A stretch of DNA of 64,000 nucleotides from Haematococcus lacustris (GCA_030144725.1 JASKMD010000004.1:8959339-9023338), one strand, 5' to 3'. Positions 33,680 to 44,539 are shown, counted from the stretch's first letter. A program made the numbers and translations. The notes: generated by a model not told the origin, from the letters alone.

Positions 33680-35476
33680 CTAAAACGGGATGCCTGGAGG
33701 GCAATACCCAGACATGTGGTCATGTATGTAGAACGCCACCGTGAACTTGGCAATGGAACGAGTAGAGGGGGCGCCTCCAAACTCCTTGTGGATGGCCAGG
33801 CAGTGTTCAGGGAGGTAGCAGTCCATCCAGGGGCGGATAAGGATGTCGAGTGGCCTGGACCAGGGCTGCTCAGCCACCTGACGCAAGACTGTGCACGCTG
33901 CTTCGGTGCTGCCTCCTACCGTGCTCGCAAAGAAGACTCCCCGCACTGAGGGCATTCCCTGCATCAGCTGGCGCCAGAACTCCAGGGAGGGGAACATGGA
34001 CCCACACGCGAACGTTAGCCGGGCACAGCCCTGGCACAGAGGGGCGAGCAGGGCTATGGTGTCTTTGTTGAAGTCTGCCAGATGGTGCAAGGTGATGGCC
34101 TTCCCGCTGCAATGGTGTAGAGGGCGCAGCGCAGCCACCAGCCGTCGCACTGCTTGCGGCCCCTTGGCTGCATCACAGCCCTCAAAGTCCAGGTTCATGT
34201 CCTCGATCTTGACATGCATTTTGCCAGCCTGAGTCAGGTTGCGCACTGCAGCTTCCACCAGGGCGTTGGAGTCCTGCTTGGCACTGATGAAGAAGGCCCG
34301 CAGCTCCAGGGGCTGGGTCAGGGAGTGCAGGGGCAGGCAGGCGGCAGTGGCGCAGTCGATGTGGCCGGTGAGCTCCAGCTGGCGCCAGGTGCAGGGCGCA
34401 GCAGCTTGCGGCTTGGCAAGCCCCTCCATTGACATGAGCTGGACGTTGGTGAGCTGGGTGGCTGCCAGCAATGCGTCCAGTTCCTGCCGCCCGTTGAGCA
34501 AGGTGCACGGCAAGTGCAGGGTGTGCAGCTGGGGCAGCGCCTGCAGCAGCTGGGGCACGCCGTTCAGGTAGGGTCGCCCTGTGATGCTGAGAACCTGCAG
34601 CCCAGCCAGTGAGGCCAGCCCCAGCCTGCCCAGGTCACGCAGGTCATGGTTGTAAACCACGACCTGCAGCTGGGTCATGTGCTGCGCCAGGGGCTGCAGG
34701 TTGGGCAGCTGTGCTGGCGTGCTGCTGTCCAGGGTCAGCTGCTTGAGCCTGGCACCATGGAAAAGATTGTCTAGGGTCACCACCCCGGGCCCAGGCTGCT
34801 GGGGCTGCAGGATGGTGATGCCAGTGAGGCACAGCTGCTGCAGCTGCAGGGACAGCTGCGGGTGGGAGAGCAGGCTGGCCAGATCGCTGCAGGTGATGGA
34901 GTAGCCAAGCAGAGACAGAACAGTCAGGCTTGGGAAACTGTCCACCAAGCGCTGGGCAAGGCCAGGTGAGCACTGCAGGGTCGTTGAACTGTCGCTGCCC
35001 TCATGAGCCTCAAGGCTGCGTAGCACGCAAGCTCTCACTGCTGCACAGCTGCCCAGCTTGTCTAGCGCGGCTGTCAATAGCTCGATGTACTGCCCGTTGC
35101 CCAACTCCTGAGGCTGCCTCACAATTATGGTCAGCTTGCTAATTCTACTCCGCAGGGCTGCGACAACGCGGGGCGTGAGCAGCTTGTCGCAGTGCTGTCT
35201 CTCCAGCTTAACGTACAAGGCTGGGGCGTACAGCAGGTTGGCATGGGAGAAAGCGCGGCAGGTAAGGGACAGCTCATTCCCAGTACCAAGCTGCACCACA
35301 CGGCTGGCTATTTCATTTACGAGCTTCGGCAGCGCCATCAGGAACATGGCAGGGGAACTTGCTGGCATGGTCCTGCTGCACGCTTTGCGCGTGGTTGTAG
35401 TTCCCGCTTTTGATGGGATGGGAAAGGTTGGCCGCCAGCGCATGTTGGTGATATGCAAATTTTCTTTACGAGCCAA
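33680..35476 (-). CDS. F-box-like leucine-rich-repeat protein, single exon, 598 residues
   Basis: An uninterrupted minus-strand frame. An F-box-like segment (FLMALPKLVNEIASRVVQLG, then ELSLTCRAF) occupies roughly residues 45-75. After it come irregular leucine-rich repeats, for example FPSLTVLSLLGYSITCSDLA, QLQQLCLTGITI, LKQLTLDSS and LPQLHTLHLPCTLLNG, up to about residue 570. Such proteins usually act as SCF substrate adaptors or unassigned LRR receptors, and related families are expanded in green algae. The start is uncertain: in-frame ATGs exist at residues 1, 12, 37, 44 and 47, and the later ones would place the F-box at the N-terminus. No introns are needed. The specific function cannot be told. 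Confidence 0.65.
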   Translation of the reverse strand: MARKENLHITNMRWRPTFPIPSKAGTTTTRKACSRTMPASSPAMFLMALPKLVNEIASRVVQLGTGNELSLTCRAFSHANLLYAPALYVKLERQHCDKLLTPRVVAALRSRISKLTIIVRQPQELGNGQYIELLTAALDKLGSCAAVRACVLRSLEAHEGSDSSTTLQCSPGLAQRLVDSFPSLTVLSLLGYSITCSDLASLLSHPQLSLQLQQLCLTGITILQPQQPGPGVVTLDNLFHGARLKQLTLDSSTPAQLPNLQPLAQHMTQLQVVVYNHDLRDLGRLGLASLAGLQVLSITGRPYLNGVPQLLQALPQLHTLHLPCTLLNGRQELDALLAATQLTNVQLMSMEGLAKPQAAAPCTWRQLELTGHIDCATAACLPLHSLTQPLELRAFFISAKQDSNALVEAAVRNLTQAGKMHVKIEDMNLDFEGCDAAKGPQAVRRLVAALRPLHHCSGKAITLHHLADFNKDTIALLAPLCQGCARLTFACGSMFPSLEFWRQLMQGMPSVRGVFFASTVGGSTEAACTVLRQVAEQPWSRPLDILIRPWMDCYLPEHCLAIHKEFGGAPSTRSIAKFTVAFYIHDHMSGYCPPGIPF

Positions 35477-36750
35477 CTTGCAGTCCGACGTGCCTGGTGA
35501 CTTCTCTTGCTGTGGAGAAGTGTAGGGGCTTTACAGTGAGATAGGGATACAGGGAAACTGTTAGTGAAGTACATGCGATGATGTGAATATCCCCTTCATA
35601 AGCGCAGCGCCTATGTAGTTCTTAAAACTGATGGTTCTGCAATGCGAAGATGCAAACTATATTCGGATGTGATGCAGGCGAGGCTTGCAATGCGGTAGTT
35701 GGCTAATGTGAGGGATGGGTCTCCATGGCAGGCAGGTCTCACACCGAGGTCTAGGCCCTACTAAGACATTTTGATGCCAGGACCACACTAGGCAACTTCT
35801 ATCCGCGGCAGCTGCAGTTCTCCTGTGCTTGGGCTGCGGCGGCCACGTGATACTGATTTTGACAGCGCTTTGAACAGACAAGTGAGGTCAGTGCCGCACG
35901 CCCTACCCACTGCCCTTCACCGCCTTGGTGCTATTTGGTGAGGTGTGGGGCTAAGCAGAGGAGGAGATAGGTAGGTGAGATCACAGGATGGGTGTGTATG
36001 GTGCAGGTCATTGTCTGCTGTGTCACCTAATCAAAGGGGTCGGGCTGGTCAGGCCATGGGCGGCGGCCTCTGTGGCCCTGTGACCCAGTGGGGGTCTGTG
36101 TATGCTGCAGCAGTGTCCCTTGCACTCCTCACCTACCTCTACCCCTGCCTGCTGCCTCCTTGCCGCTGTGCCAGCCCAGCCGTCTGCTGCTGTTGTCACT
36201 ACTGCCACCGCAGCACTGGTTGCTGGCCAAGGCTCCACAGTGATGCAAGCCAGTGCCAGGGGGGCAGCCACAGCAGCGTCTGCAGCAGCGGGGAGGCCAA
36301 GCAGGCCAGCGCCACACAGTGCAGGGCTCACTACCCGCAGCTGGGCTGCAGCAGGCAGGGGTGAGGCAGCGCAGGCAGGCTGAGGCTGACCAGATGCTGC
36401 CTGGTTGACCCTGACGCAACAGGGGCCAGCGGCTGCAGCTGCTGCTTAGTGCACTGCGCCCTCACCTGAGTGTGGTGCTGGGCTGTGGTGGGCTGTGTGG
36501 TGCTGTGCAGCGCTGCTGTGCTGGAGGTGTTGCAGCCTGACCCTAGCAGCCTGCCACAGTAGAGATTGCTACAGTATGATGCACGCCAGGCCAGCAGCTG
36601 CTGCACTGGGGGCAGCGCCTGGTGGTGGTTGGCACATCTTTGCACAGCTTGAGGTGATGAGCTGGGTGTCCACTGGTGATGACTGACGCCAGGGAGGTGC
36701 AGGGGAGGCCAAACAGGCTGAAGCTGGTGCCCATGTAGCCCAGCAGTGGC
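35477..36750. other. Intergenic or repeat-derived sequence, no gene recognised
   Basis: Only short ORFs. The Ala/Ser-rich plus-strand frame around 36102-36383 (TAALVAGQGSTVMQASARGA) could be an eroded 5' part of the dispersed ORF that ends at 37399, but no continuous reading joins them. Confidence 0.35.
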
Positions 36751-36839
36751 AGCCTGTCGCAGCACGTATGACCCTGACCCTGACCCTGACACGGGGGCAG
36801 CACAGCAGGGGGCAGGAGCGGGCCAACCCTCCTCCGGGA

Positions 36840-37399
36840 TCAGGTGCCGCCCAACCCTCCGCCCCCTGCCCCTGCCCAGGGACCCCCTGCCCCACCCCAG
36901 GACCCCCCTGCCCCAGCCCAGGACCCCCCTGCCCCTGCCCAGCCCCCCCATCCTCCCCCAGCCCAGGCCCCCCCTCACCCTGCCCCTGCCCTGGCCCCCC
37001 CCCCTCCCCCAGCCCAGGACCCCCCTGCTCCTGCCGAGGCCCCCCCCCCACCCCCAGCCCAAGCCCCCCCCGCCCAGGCCCCACCCGCTCCCCCAGCCCA
37101 GGCCCAGCCCCTCCCTGCAGCACCTGGCCCAGCCCCACCACCCCAGGCCCCCCCTGGGGGCAGGTGGCTGGACCGGGACACCAACGGGTGCCTGAACTTG
37201 CAGCGCATTGGGGAGAGCAGGCAGCGCCCCATAGAGCTGTGCATATGGGATGACCTTGAGGCTCTGCTGGCTCATTGGCAAGGAGTACCAGCAGCGCTAC
37301 AAGCGGGTCAATGACCGGCTGCCCAAAGGCAGGCAGTGGTTGCACCGGGCTGCTGAGTACCGGCGGGGCATTGATGGCCGGGCCCGCAACAATGCATAA
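36840..37399 (+). pseudogene. Frameshifted copy of a dispersed proline-rich ORF (GRWLDRDTN...RARNNA family)
   Basis: A Pro/Ala/Gln-rich tract built of CCCAGGACCCCCCTGCCCC-like units is followed by GGRWLDRDTNGCLNLQRIGE and RPIELCIWDDLEALL. After a one-base frame change near 37265-37280 the same family continues as IGKEYQQRYKRVNDRLPK, then RAAEYRRGIDGRARNNA and a TAA at 37397-37399. I recall nearly identical C-termini in many hypothetical proteins of Haematococcus-like algae, suggesting a repeat-borne ORF; this is from memory and unverified. The copy is probably dead. A partial second copy of its upstream part (CCTGTCGCAGCAC, then GGGGCAGCACAGCAGGG) lies at 37612-37690. Confidence 0.5.
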
Positions 37400-39290
37400 G
37401 GCCCTAGTCGTTTCACACAGGCTGTCAGCCTTTAAAGCATAATGCTGTTAGTTTTGATGAGGAGCCCAGTGGTCTGTCCCGGGAAAGTGCCACCAGAGTG
37501 GGGTTTGCAGTCATCAAGGGTGCGACCGAGGATGCTACAACGTGTTTGTAGTAGCTGAGTGAGATTACCCACAGGCCGACATGTTGTTCCTTGTTGAATG
37601 AGTTTTGTTGGCCTGTCGCAGCACAGCAGCACAGCAGTACAACAGGGGCAGCACAGCAGGGTAGCAGGGAGCAGGAGCGGGCTGCACTAGGGGCACCCTC
37701 TGCTACTCACTGCCAACCTGGGCTGCAAGCTATTGCGGGACCGCCCACCCAAGGCCCAGTAGTAGCAGCATGTGAGCACAGTAGTTTGCCCACCTTGTCT
37801 TACCCTGTCTTGTTGCACATAAGTGCATGTTTGTCATGCCACCTCTAGGCTAAAGCCCTGTCACAGGGGTCAGGCAATAGTGTAGGTGGAGGGCGTCATG
37901 ACATGTGTGTGGGTATACAACTCCATGAAGACAAAACACCTCCTAATGGTGATTTATGAAGACAGAACACCCCCTAATGGTGATTCTGCTTGATGAAGAC
38001 TCCATGAAGACAAAACACCCCCTAATGGTGATTCTGCTTTTTACCCATTTGCATTAATACTTGTTGCTCACTAGGCTGATGGAGGAGGGGCTGTCAAAGG
38101 CTCGTTTTACATCCGCCACACCCTGTGGCGCCCTGTGGTCATGTAGCGGGCCCTGTGGCGCAGTCATGTGTGCATGTGGGACATGACGCATGTGCCACAC
38201 ATGGGCTGGACTGCCAAGCCATGCCAGCCATCACCGATGGCTCAGCGCAGCTGCAGCATGCTGATGGTGGCCCCAGCAGCATGTTGTGTGCGGGTCGACA
38301 GTAGCGGTCATGACGCTTGACAAGTGCCGCTTGACACGACGGCTCCTTGACATGAGCACCACTAGCGAGCAGCTGACTCCCCTTCACCACCAGACCCAGC
38401 AAGCGCACTTGTCACCGCCTCGATGCTGGCTGTGTGCTGCTTGCCGACTGTGCCCAGTGCTGCCTAGCACAGTTTGCGTGTGCGGTGGTGTACTCCACAC
38501 ATGACCTTAACACCATTTGAGTTGTCCCGCTAGTGGTCCCTAGTGGTCCAAGTCGAATGGAGGCCCTAATGAGGGACGAGGGGGCTGGAGCAGGCGGTGA
38601 GAATCTGTCATGTTGTCATGTCGTCATTTGATACCGTCATTCATGTAAAGGTGTGAGCCTATCTTTCCCCTCCCCCTTGCCACCCCCTTGCCCACCGCCT
38701 TGGCCCCCCGGCCATTCTAGCTAAAGCGGCCAGCGCCCAGGAAGACCGGCGATACAACTGTAATTCCAACTTAGCTGCAAGGCCCACTTTGAACTATCAC
38801 TTTGCCCGCTCATGCAGGCATGCAGGCCGATGTTGTCATGCAATGCACCTCCCTCCAGCCCCGCATTTCCCTCGCCCAATGCCACCAGCACCAAGGTTGA
38901 CTTAGGCAGGCATGCTACCATGCATTACGCTGCCTTGCCTTATGAGGATACACCCAGCTAAGTAAGCTCCACCACACACATTGGTTGTCCTACTGTGACC
39001 TCACTGCCTTGCAAGGCCATGCAACTCCTGCAGTAGGTGGAGGCCCTGTCAAAAGATCGCCATGGCTGTGTCCAGCAGGGTTGGGCATAGCAAGTGGTGC
39101 TAGTGGAGGGGTTCTGCAGCAGCCGGGCCAGCTCTGCTTAACTGCCCTCAGCCAGTATACTCGCAGAAAAGTTCATGAGAAAAGTTGAATATTTTGACAA
39201 AGTGGCTTGATAGATTGTATTTTTTAGCGGTTCTAAGAATGGGGGTGTAATCCTAAAATCGAGGAAAAATCGGGCTGAGGAGATACGAGA
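37400..39290. other. Intergenic sequence, no gene recognised
   Basis: Nothing with coding character apart from scattered short frames. It contains the tandem repeat at 37903-38040 and the partial repeat copy at 37612-37690. 39165-39290 is AT-rich and leads into the first CCAGTACTGG array. Confidence 0.45.
37903..38040. repeat. Three tandem copies of a CATGAAGACAAAACACCCCC unit
   Basis: Units contain GAAGACA(A/G)AACACC(C/T)CCTAATGG followed by TGATT. Spacing is uneven (about 40 and 56 bp), and a TCTGCTT tail appears in the last two. Confidence 0.8.
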
Positions 39291-39292
39291 GA

Positions 39293-39806
39293 ACCAGTAC
39301 TGGTCCACCCCCAACCAGTACTGGCCGCCCCCCCACCAATACTGGTCCACCTCAGACCAGTACTGGTTTACCCAAAACCAGTACTGGTTCACCCAAAACC
39401 AGTACTGGTTCACACCAAACCAGTACTGGTTCACACCAAACCAGTACTGGTTCACACCTAACCAGTACTGGCTGGCCCCCAACCAGTACTGGCTGGCCCC
39501 CAACCAGTACTGGCTGACCCCCAACCAGTACTGGCTGGCCATCAACCAGTACTGGCTGGCCACCAACCAGTACTGGCTGACCCCCAACCAGTACTGGCTG
39601 GCCCCCAACCTGTACTGGCTGGCCCCCAACCAGTACTGGCTGGCCCCCAACCAGTACTGGCTGGCCCCCAACCAGTACTGGCTGGCCCCCAACTTGTACT
39701 GGCTGGCCCCCAACCAGTACTGGCTGACCCCCAACCAGTACTGGCTGACCCCCAACCAGTACTGGCTGGACCCCAACCAGCGCTGGTTCACCCCCAACCA
39801 GTACTG
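39293..39806. repeat. CCAGTACTGG palindrome array, variant with CTGGCCCCCAA spacers
   Basis: Tandem units of about 21 bp, (A)ACCAGTACTGGCTGGCCCCC, become TTCACACCAAACCAGTACTGG at the left end. The decamer CCAGTACTGG is its own reverse complement and is the conserved part; the spacers vary. The last unit reads AACCAGCGCTGGTT, another palindrome. Confidence 0.95.
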
Positions 39807-39809
39807 AAT

Positions 39810-40012
39810 GGGGCAGCAGCAGCGCAGCAGCAGCAGCAGGGGGGCGGGGGGGGCAGCAGCAGCAGCAGCAGCAGCAGCAGGGGGCAGGGGGGCAGCAGCA
39901 GCAGCAGCAGCAGGCCAGCAGCGGCGGCACGGGGGAATGGAACTGCAGGAGCTTGGGGGCTGGGGGCCAGCAGCAGCAGCAGCAGCAAGGGGGCAGGGGG
40001 GCAGCAGCAGCA
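39810..40012. repeat. (CAG)n / G-run tract
   Basis: CAGCAGCAG runs alternate with G7-G8 runs next to the array ending at 39806. An inverted counterpart (CTGCTGCTG with C runs, 44916-45130) borders the right-hand array at 45205. Confidence 0.9.
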
Positions 40013-40149
40013 TCATCCATTACTGTGTGACACCAATCCATTACTGTGTGATCCCCTCAAGTGTTGAAGGGCTGGGTGAAGGGCTGAAGGAAGGGGCTTG
40101 CTCGGTAACGGTTGCCAAGATGGAGATTATTACACGTTACAAGGCTAGA

Positions 40150-40489
40150 GCCGTTGGATGTACTTACACGTGATATTGAGCTACAGATGTTGCAAGGTAT
40201 ATAAAGTACATGTCACCATGAGGACAACATGCTATAACCACATGCATATGCTATGTTATCTCCACTCCTTGTTATCACAAAGTTACATAGTCCAAAGTGC
40301 CGCACAATCATCAAGCTATGTAGCGCCAACTAACACCCTCCACAATCTCATGTGTTGGTTGCCCTATGTCAATGCCCTCTTCCAGCGACCTTGATGTAAT
40401 GAAGGTACTCGTCCATGCTCCAACCCCTGCAAAGTACATACAATGCACTACTGTACCCAATGAATGCAATGAATGACACACATTAGACA
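40150..40489. repeat. Array-flank element, left copy (inverted relative to 62886-63170)
   Basis: Sequence such as GAGGACAACATGCTATAACC, TTGTTATCAC and GATGTAATGAAGGTACTCGT aligns, in reverse complement, with the segment that follows the right-hand array. It directly abuts the CCAGTACTGG array starting at about 40490. Otherwise no gene is seen here. Confidence 0.7.
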
Positions 40490-41234
40490 CCTGGCTGGCT
40501 GGCTGTGACCAGTACTGGCTGACTGGCTGTGACCAGTACTGGCTGGCTGTGACCAGTACTGGCTGGTTGTGACAAGTATTGGCTGGCTGGCTGTGACCAG
40601 TACTGGCTGGCTGGCTGTGACTAGTACTGGCTGGCTATGACCAGTACTGGCTGGCTGTGACCAGTACTGGCTGGCTGGCTGTGACCAGTACTGGCTGGCT
40701 GGCTGGCTGTGACCAGTACTGGCTGGCTGTGACCAGTACTGGCTGGCTGTGACCAGTACTGGCTGGCTATGACCAGTACGGGCTGGCTGTAACCAGTACT
40801 GGCTGGCTGGCTGTGACCAGTACTGGCTGGCTGTGACCAGTACTGGCTGGCTGGCTGTGACCAGTACTGGCTGGCTGGCTATGACCAGTACCGGCTGACT
40901 GGCTGTGACCAGTACTGGCTGGCTGTGACCAGTACTGGCTGGCTGTGACCAGTACTGGCTGGCTGGCTGTGACCAGTACTGGCTGGCTGGTTGTGACCAG
41001 TACTGGCTGGCTGTGACCAGTACTGGCTGGCTATGACCAGTACTGGCTGGCTGTAACCAGTACTGGCTGGCTGGCTGTGACCAGTACTGGCTGGCTGGCT
41101 GTGACCAGTACTGGCTGGCTGGCTGTGACCAGTACTGGCTGGCTGGCTGTGGCTGGCTGTGACTGGCTGGCTGTGGCTGGCTGGCTGTGGCTGGCTGTGG
41201 CTGGCTGTGGCTGTGACTGGCTGGCTGTGGCTGG
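40490..41234. repeat. CCAGTACTGG palindrome array, inverted orientation
   Basis: Tandem units GGCTGGCTGTGACCAGTACT are the reverse complement of the units in the 45-62 kb array. The last 90 bp lose the palindrome and become GGCTGGCTGTGGCTGGCTGT. Confidence 0.95.
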
Positions 41235-41235
41235 C

Positions 41236-41500
41236 AACCAGCGCTGGTTTGCAACTAGCACCGGCTGGCAACCAGCCCTGGTTTGCAACCAGCACTGGCT
41301 GGCAACCAGCACTGGTTTGCAACAAGCACTGGTTTGCAACCAGCACTGGTTTGCAACCAGCACTGGTTTGCAACCAGCACTGGTTTGCAACCAGCACTGG
41401 CTGTCAACCAGCACGAGTTAGCAACCAGCACTAATTGGCAACCAGCACTGGCTGTCAACCAGCACTGGCTGGCAACCAGCACTGGTTTGCAACAAGCTAG
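41236..41500. repeat. ACCAGCACTGGTTTGCA minisatellite
   Basis: About 13 units of roughly 18 bp (CAACCAGCACTGGTTTG) are clearly derived from the same core, but CCAGCACTGG replaces the palindromic CCAGTACTGG. It abuts the preceding array. Confidence 0.93.
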
Positions 41501-41844
41501 CTGTCGCGTAGTGCATGACGGAGGCTAGGTTAAGGAGCGGGGCCACTCACCGCTTGCTCCCTGATCCTCCATGCTCCTCCATGCTTCATCCTCGTTGGCT
41601 CTTACCTTGGTCTTACCTTTGTAGTGGGACGGGCTGCAATGGAGAGGGTACGGGGTGATGAAAGCGGGGGAGGGGAGGGGAGGGAGAGAGGGTAAGGGAG
41701 GGAGGTGCGGGGGAGAGGGGGATGGGGGGAAGGGGAGTGAAAGGGGAGGAGGCAGCAGGAGTGGGGGTGGGGGCGGGGGACAGGGAAGTGCGATGAATGA
41801 TTTGGAGGGGGTGGTTGTATAGGGAGGGGAGTTGCCCATCAGAC

Positions 41845-41913
41845 CTGCAGGCAAGTGAGGTATGGAGATCAGGCTGGGCACCGGGTGTTAGCCACACACT
41901 TTTAGCCACTCAC
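41845..41913 (-). repeat. Intron-like repeat module, shortened copy C
   Basis: On the minus strand it begins GTGAGTGGCTAAAAG, ends ACTTGCCTGCAG and is followed by GTCTGATGGGCAACTCCCCT. That downstream flank is nearly the same as the one following copy G (44445-44518) on the opposite strand. A further donor-like half copy, GTGAGTGGCCCCGC, starts at 41550 on the minus strand. Confidence 0.6.
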
Positions 41914-42140
41914 TCATTACCTGTAGCCACCAATAACAATAATAATAAGGAGGAAGGAGCAAAAGAGGAAGACAAAAGGGAGATGAGGGGGACGAGGGGG
42001 TGTGTTTGGAAGTGGTGGTGGGTAGCGCCATGGTAGGTTGGTGAAGGGTGGGTGGGCTTGCTCTTGGCTACTGGGTAGGGTCGGGGGCTTCGATGTCAAG
42101 GGTGGGGTAGGAGGGTGGGTGTTGTGTGTGACCGTCAGGC

Positions 42141-42217
42141 CTGTAGCAAACACGGGGCATGCTAGCGGTTAGGCATAGTAATGAGGGACACTGAAAGGCT
42201 GGGTGCTAGCCACTCAC
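42141..42217 (-). repeat. 77-nt intron-like repeat module, copy D
   Basis: On the minus strand it begins GTGAGTGGCTAGCACCC, ends CCGTGTTTGCTACAG and is exactly 77 nt. The next bases are GCCTGACGGTCACACACAAC. It aligns end to end with copies A, B and E. Confidence 0.7.
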
Positions 42218-42229
42218 CGCTAACGTTGT

Positions 42230-43138
42230 GCTGCTCCGTGTTGCACAACATTGTCATCTTTTTTGCCCTTGCCTTGGTCTTACCTGGGGAGGTCTTGCAG
42301 TGGGGAGTGGGGCTAAAATGATAATCAACATGTAAACTGTAGGCTGCGACTGCGTGGCGCTGACTGCGTGGCGCTGCATGCGAGACAGGCTGCGAGTTAC
42401 TTTGTAATGCGTGGCTGCGGAAATGTCGGCGAGCTGAGAAATGGCTGCAGCAGGTGAGATCCGAGCTGCAATCTGCGTCTGAGACTCGCATCTGCGAAGT
42501 TATCAGAAGGCCTTGCACACTGCCATTGCACACTGCGCTTATTGGACGCTTTGCGAATGCGCACACACAACACTACCTTGCGCACTACCCTTGAAAGCGG
42601 CACGAGGGGCAAGAGAGACATATGAAATAGTGAACTCTTTGCACTGAACACGACGTGCTCCTAGCCAAACAGCGAAGCAACTCATCAACTCCACAGCTAA
42701 ACCGCAGCCGTAGTTAGCGGCAGCTAGAAATTGAGCCTTGAGGATAGGCCTAAAAAGTCAACCTCGCAGCCTTGCAGCCGCGTCTTGCGGCCCCCATCTA
42801 GGTAGCCACACGGCCACGAAGCCAACTCTCCTCTTGCAGGCAACATCGCAGCAGCAGTGGAAGCATCGCGACGCAGCTAGCAACCCGCTTAACAGGTGTC
42901 CTCGCAGCCAACTCAGCAGCCAGCTCCGCAGCCAGTACCTCGCAGCCAACTCACAGCCAACTTCGCAGCCTGTACCTCGCAGCCAGTACCTCGCAACGAG
43001 TCTCGCATGGAGTCCAGCCACGCAGCGCCAGCCACGCAACGCTACGCAGCGAGGTAACTTCGTGGTCTACTTGCAAGTCCTTGCAAAGGTAAGAGCATGT
43101 TAGCATGAAGCAACATGGAGGAGCACGGAGCATAAGAG
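42230..43138. other. Repeat-derived intergenic sequence, no gene recognised
   Basis: Contains CTCGCAGCCA(A/G)-type short repeats at 42900-43030 and GCGTGGCGCTG duplications near 42355-42375. It separates minus-oriented modules on the left from plus-oriented modules on the right, so it is near the centre of an inverted arrangement. Confidence 0.45.
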
Positions 43139-43215
43139 GTGAGTAGCCAGCCCCACGCCTTTCGGTGGCTCTTATTACCAAGCCTCATTGTGAGCATACC
43201 CCATGTTTGCTGCAG
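43139..43215 (+). repeat. 77-nt intron-like repeat module, copy E
   Basis: It begins GTGAGTAGCCAGCCCC, ends CCATGTTTGCTGCAG and is exactly 77 nt. It is followed by GTCTTAAGGATACAC and a pyrimidine-rich block. Confidence 0.7.
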
Positions 43216-43471
43216 GTCTTAAGGATACACTTGGGACCTCCCTCCCTCTCCTCCAGATCACCACGATCGCCTTCCCTCCCTCCCTTCCTCCCTCCCTCTA
43301 CAGGTCCCCTTACCCCCCTACCTGTACTGCGGGCCTACCTTGTCTCCCTCCCTACCCCTTCCCTACCCACCCTACCCCACCCTCTTTCCACCAACACCAC
43401 CACAAGTAAGTCCACGGTGACAGCTCACAAGGAACTAGCATTGCGTACAATGGAGCACCAAGGCGTGAGCG

Positions 43472-43546
43472 GTGAGTGGCCAGTCCCCCGCCTTTCAGTG
43501 TCCAACAACCCATCCTAACTGCTAGCACGCCCCGTGTTTGCTGCAG
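43472..43546 (+). repeat. Intron-like repeat module, copy F (75 nt)
   Basis: It begins GTGAGTGGCCAGTCCC, ends CCGTGTTTGCTGCAG and is followed by GTTTGACAGTTACACCAAGT. The bases before it (ACCAAGGCGTGAGCG) resemble those preceding other copies. Confidence 0.7.
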
Positions 43547-43629
43547 GTTTGACAGTTACACCAAGTCACCTTCCCCCTTACCCCAACATCCCTGACCCCG
43601 CCCTTACCCCGACATCCCACCCCCCGCCC

Positions 43630-43791
43630 CCCTCCCTCCCTCCCTCCCTCCCTCCCTCCCTCCCTCCCTCCCTCCCTCCCTCCCTCCCTCCCTCCCTCCC
43701 TCCCTCCCTCCCTCCCTCCCTCCCTCCCTCCCTCCCTCCCTCCCTCCCTCCCTCCCTCCCTCCCTCCCTCCCTCCCTCCCTCCCTCCCTCC
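43630..43791. repeat. (CCCT)n tetramer microsatellite
   Basis: About 40 uninterrupted CCCT units between intron-like modules. The Pro/Ser/Leu ORFs are artefacts. Confidence 0.97.
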
Positions 43792-43968
43792 CCAGGTCTC
43801 CCCAGGTGGCTACAAGTCCCCTTACCTTCTTGCCCCGTCCCCCGCTTCTCCATCATCCCGTCCCCCTCTTGGTCCTATTACCCCCTCCAGCAACAACAGC
43901 AACCTTCTTCCCCCTCCGCCTCCTCACCCTCACCATCTACACACATATACACCCCACCCCAACAAAAG

Positions 43969-44034
43969 GTGAGTGCAGGTATGTGGCACCCTGTACATAC
44001 CCTAACCGATAGCATGCCCCTTGTTTCGCTGCAG
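43969..44034 (+). repeat. Intron-like repeat module, diverged copy (66 nt)
   Basis: It begins GTGAGTGCAGG, ends TTGTTTCGCTGCAG and is followed by GATTGATCGTGACACCC. It is shorter but keeps both ends and the CATGCCCCTTGTTT segment before the acceptor. Confidence 0.6.
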
Positions 44035-44444
44035 GATTGATCGTGACACCCTCCCCCTTTTCATCCCCTTTCCCACGCCCACCACCATCGCCAAGCTGGT
44101 CGTCCCTCCACATCCACATCCACCTCTCCCCACCCCCACTTCCCCCCTCCCTGTTACCTCTCCCTTTGACATCCCAGCAGCCAAGAGGAAGCCCACCCCA
44201 TCCACCCTCTTGCCACTACCACCACCACCACCACCCCTTCCCTTCCCCCTCTCCCTCTCTCCCATGCTTGTCAAGCCTACCCTTCCCCTATCCCACCCTT
44301 CGAATGACGTGGCATCGCAGCCCCCACCTCATCCCACCTTCCCTTCCCTTCACCCTACTACACACCCCACCGCAGCCCCACCCCACTGGCGCATGGGATA
44401 TGTTGCCTGGTGTGAGCAGGTAGGAGGCCATGAGAACCCCAAAG

Positions 44445-44518
44445 GTGAGGCCACGGTGATAGCTAACAGAGTGCCCAACCTGGTCACCCTACCTCACGTG
44501 CACGCCCCTTGGTTGCAG
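44445..44518 (+). repeat. Intron-like repeat module, diverged copy G (74 nt)
   Basis: It begins GTGAGGCCACGG, ends CGCCCCTTGGTTGCAG and is followed by GTCTGATGGGTCACCTCCCC. The downstream flank matches copy C on the other strand. Confidence 0.55.
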
Positions 44519-44539
44519 GTCTGATGGGTCACCTCCCCT

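Noticed and set aside
36331..37345. Minus-strand Gly/Leu-rich frames of 258-316 codons
   Set aside because: They are antisense to the CCCAGGACCCC-type tract of the plus-strand dispersed ORF, and the family peptide is read only on the plus strand.
43534..44040. Recurring peptide start FAAGLTVTP in several frames as a possible protein family
   Set aside because: The peptide is the translation of the conserved DNA around the module's CAG|GT end, the rest of each frame is low-complexity, and copies are on both strands. The DNA repeat explanation is simpler.
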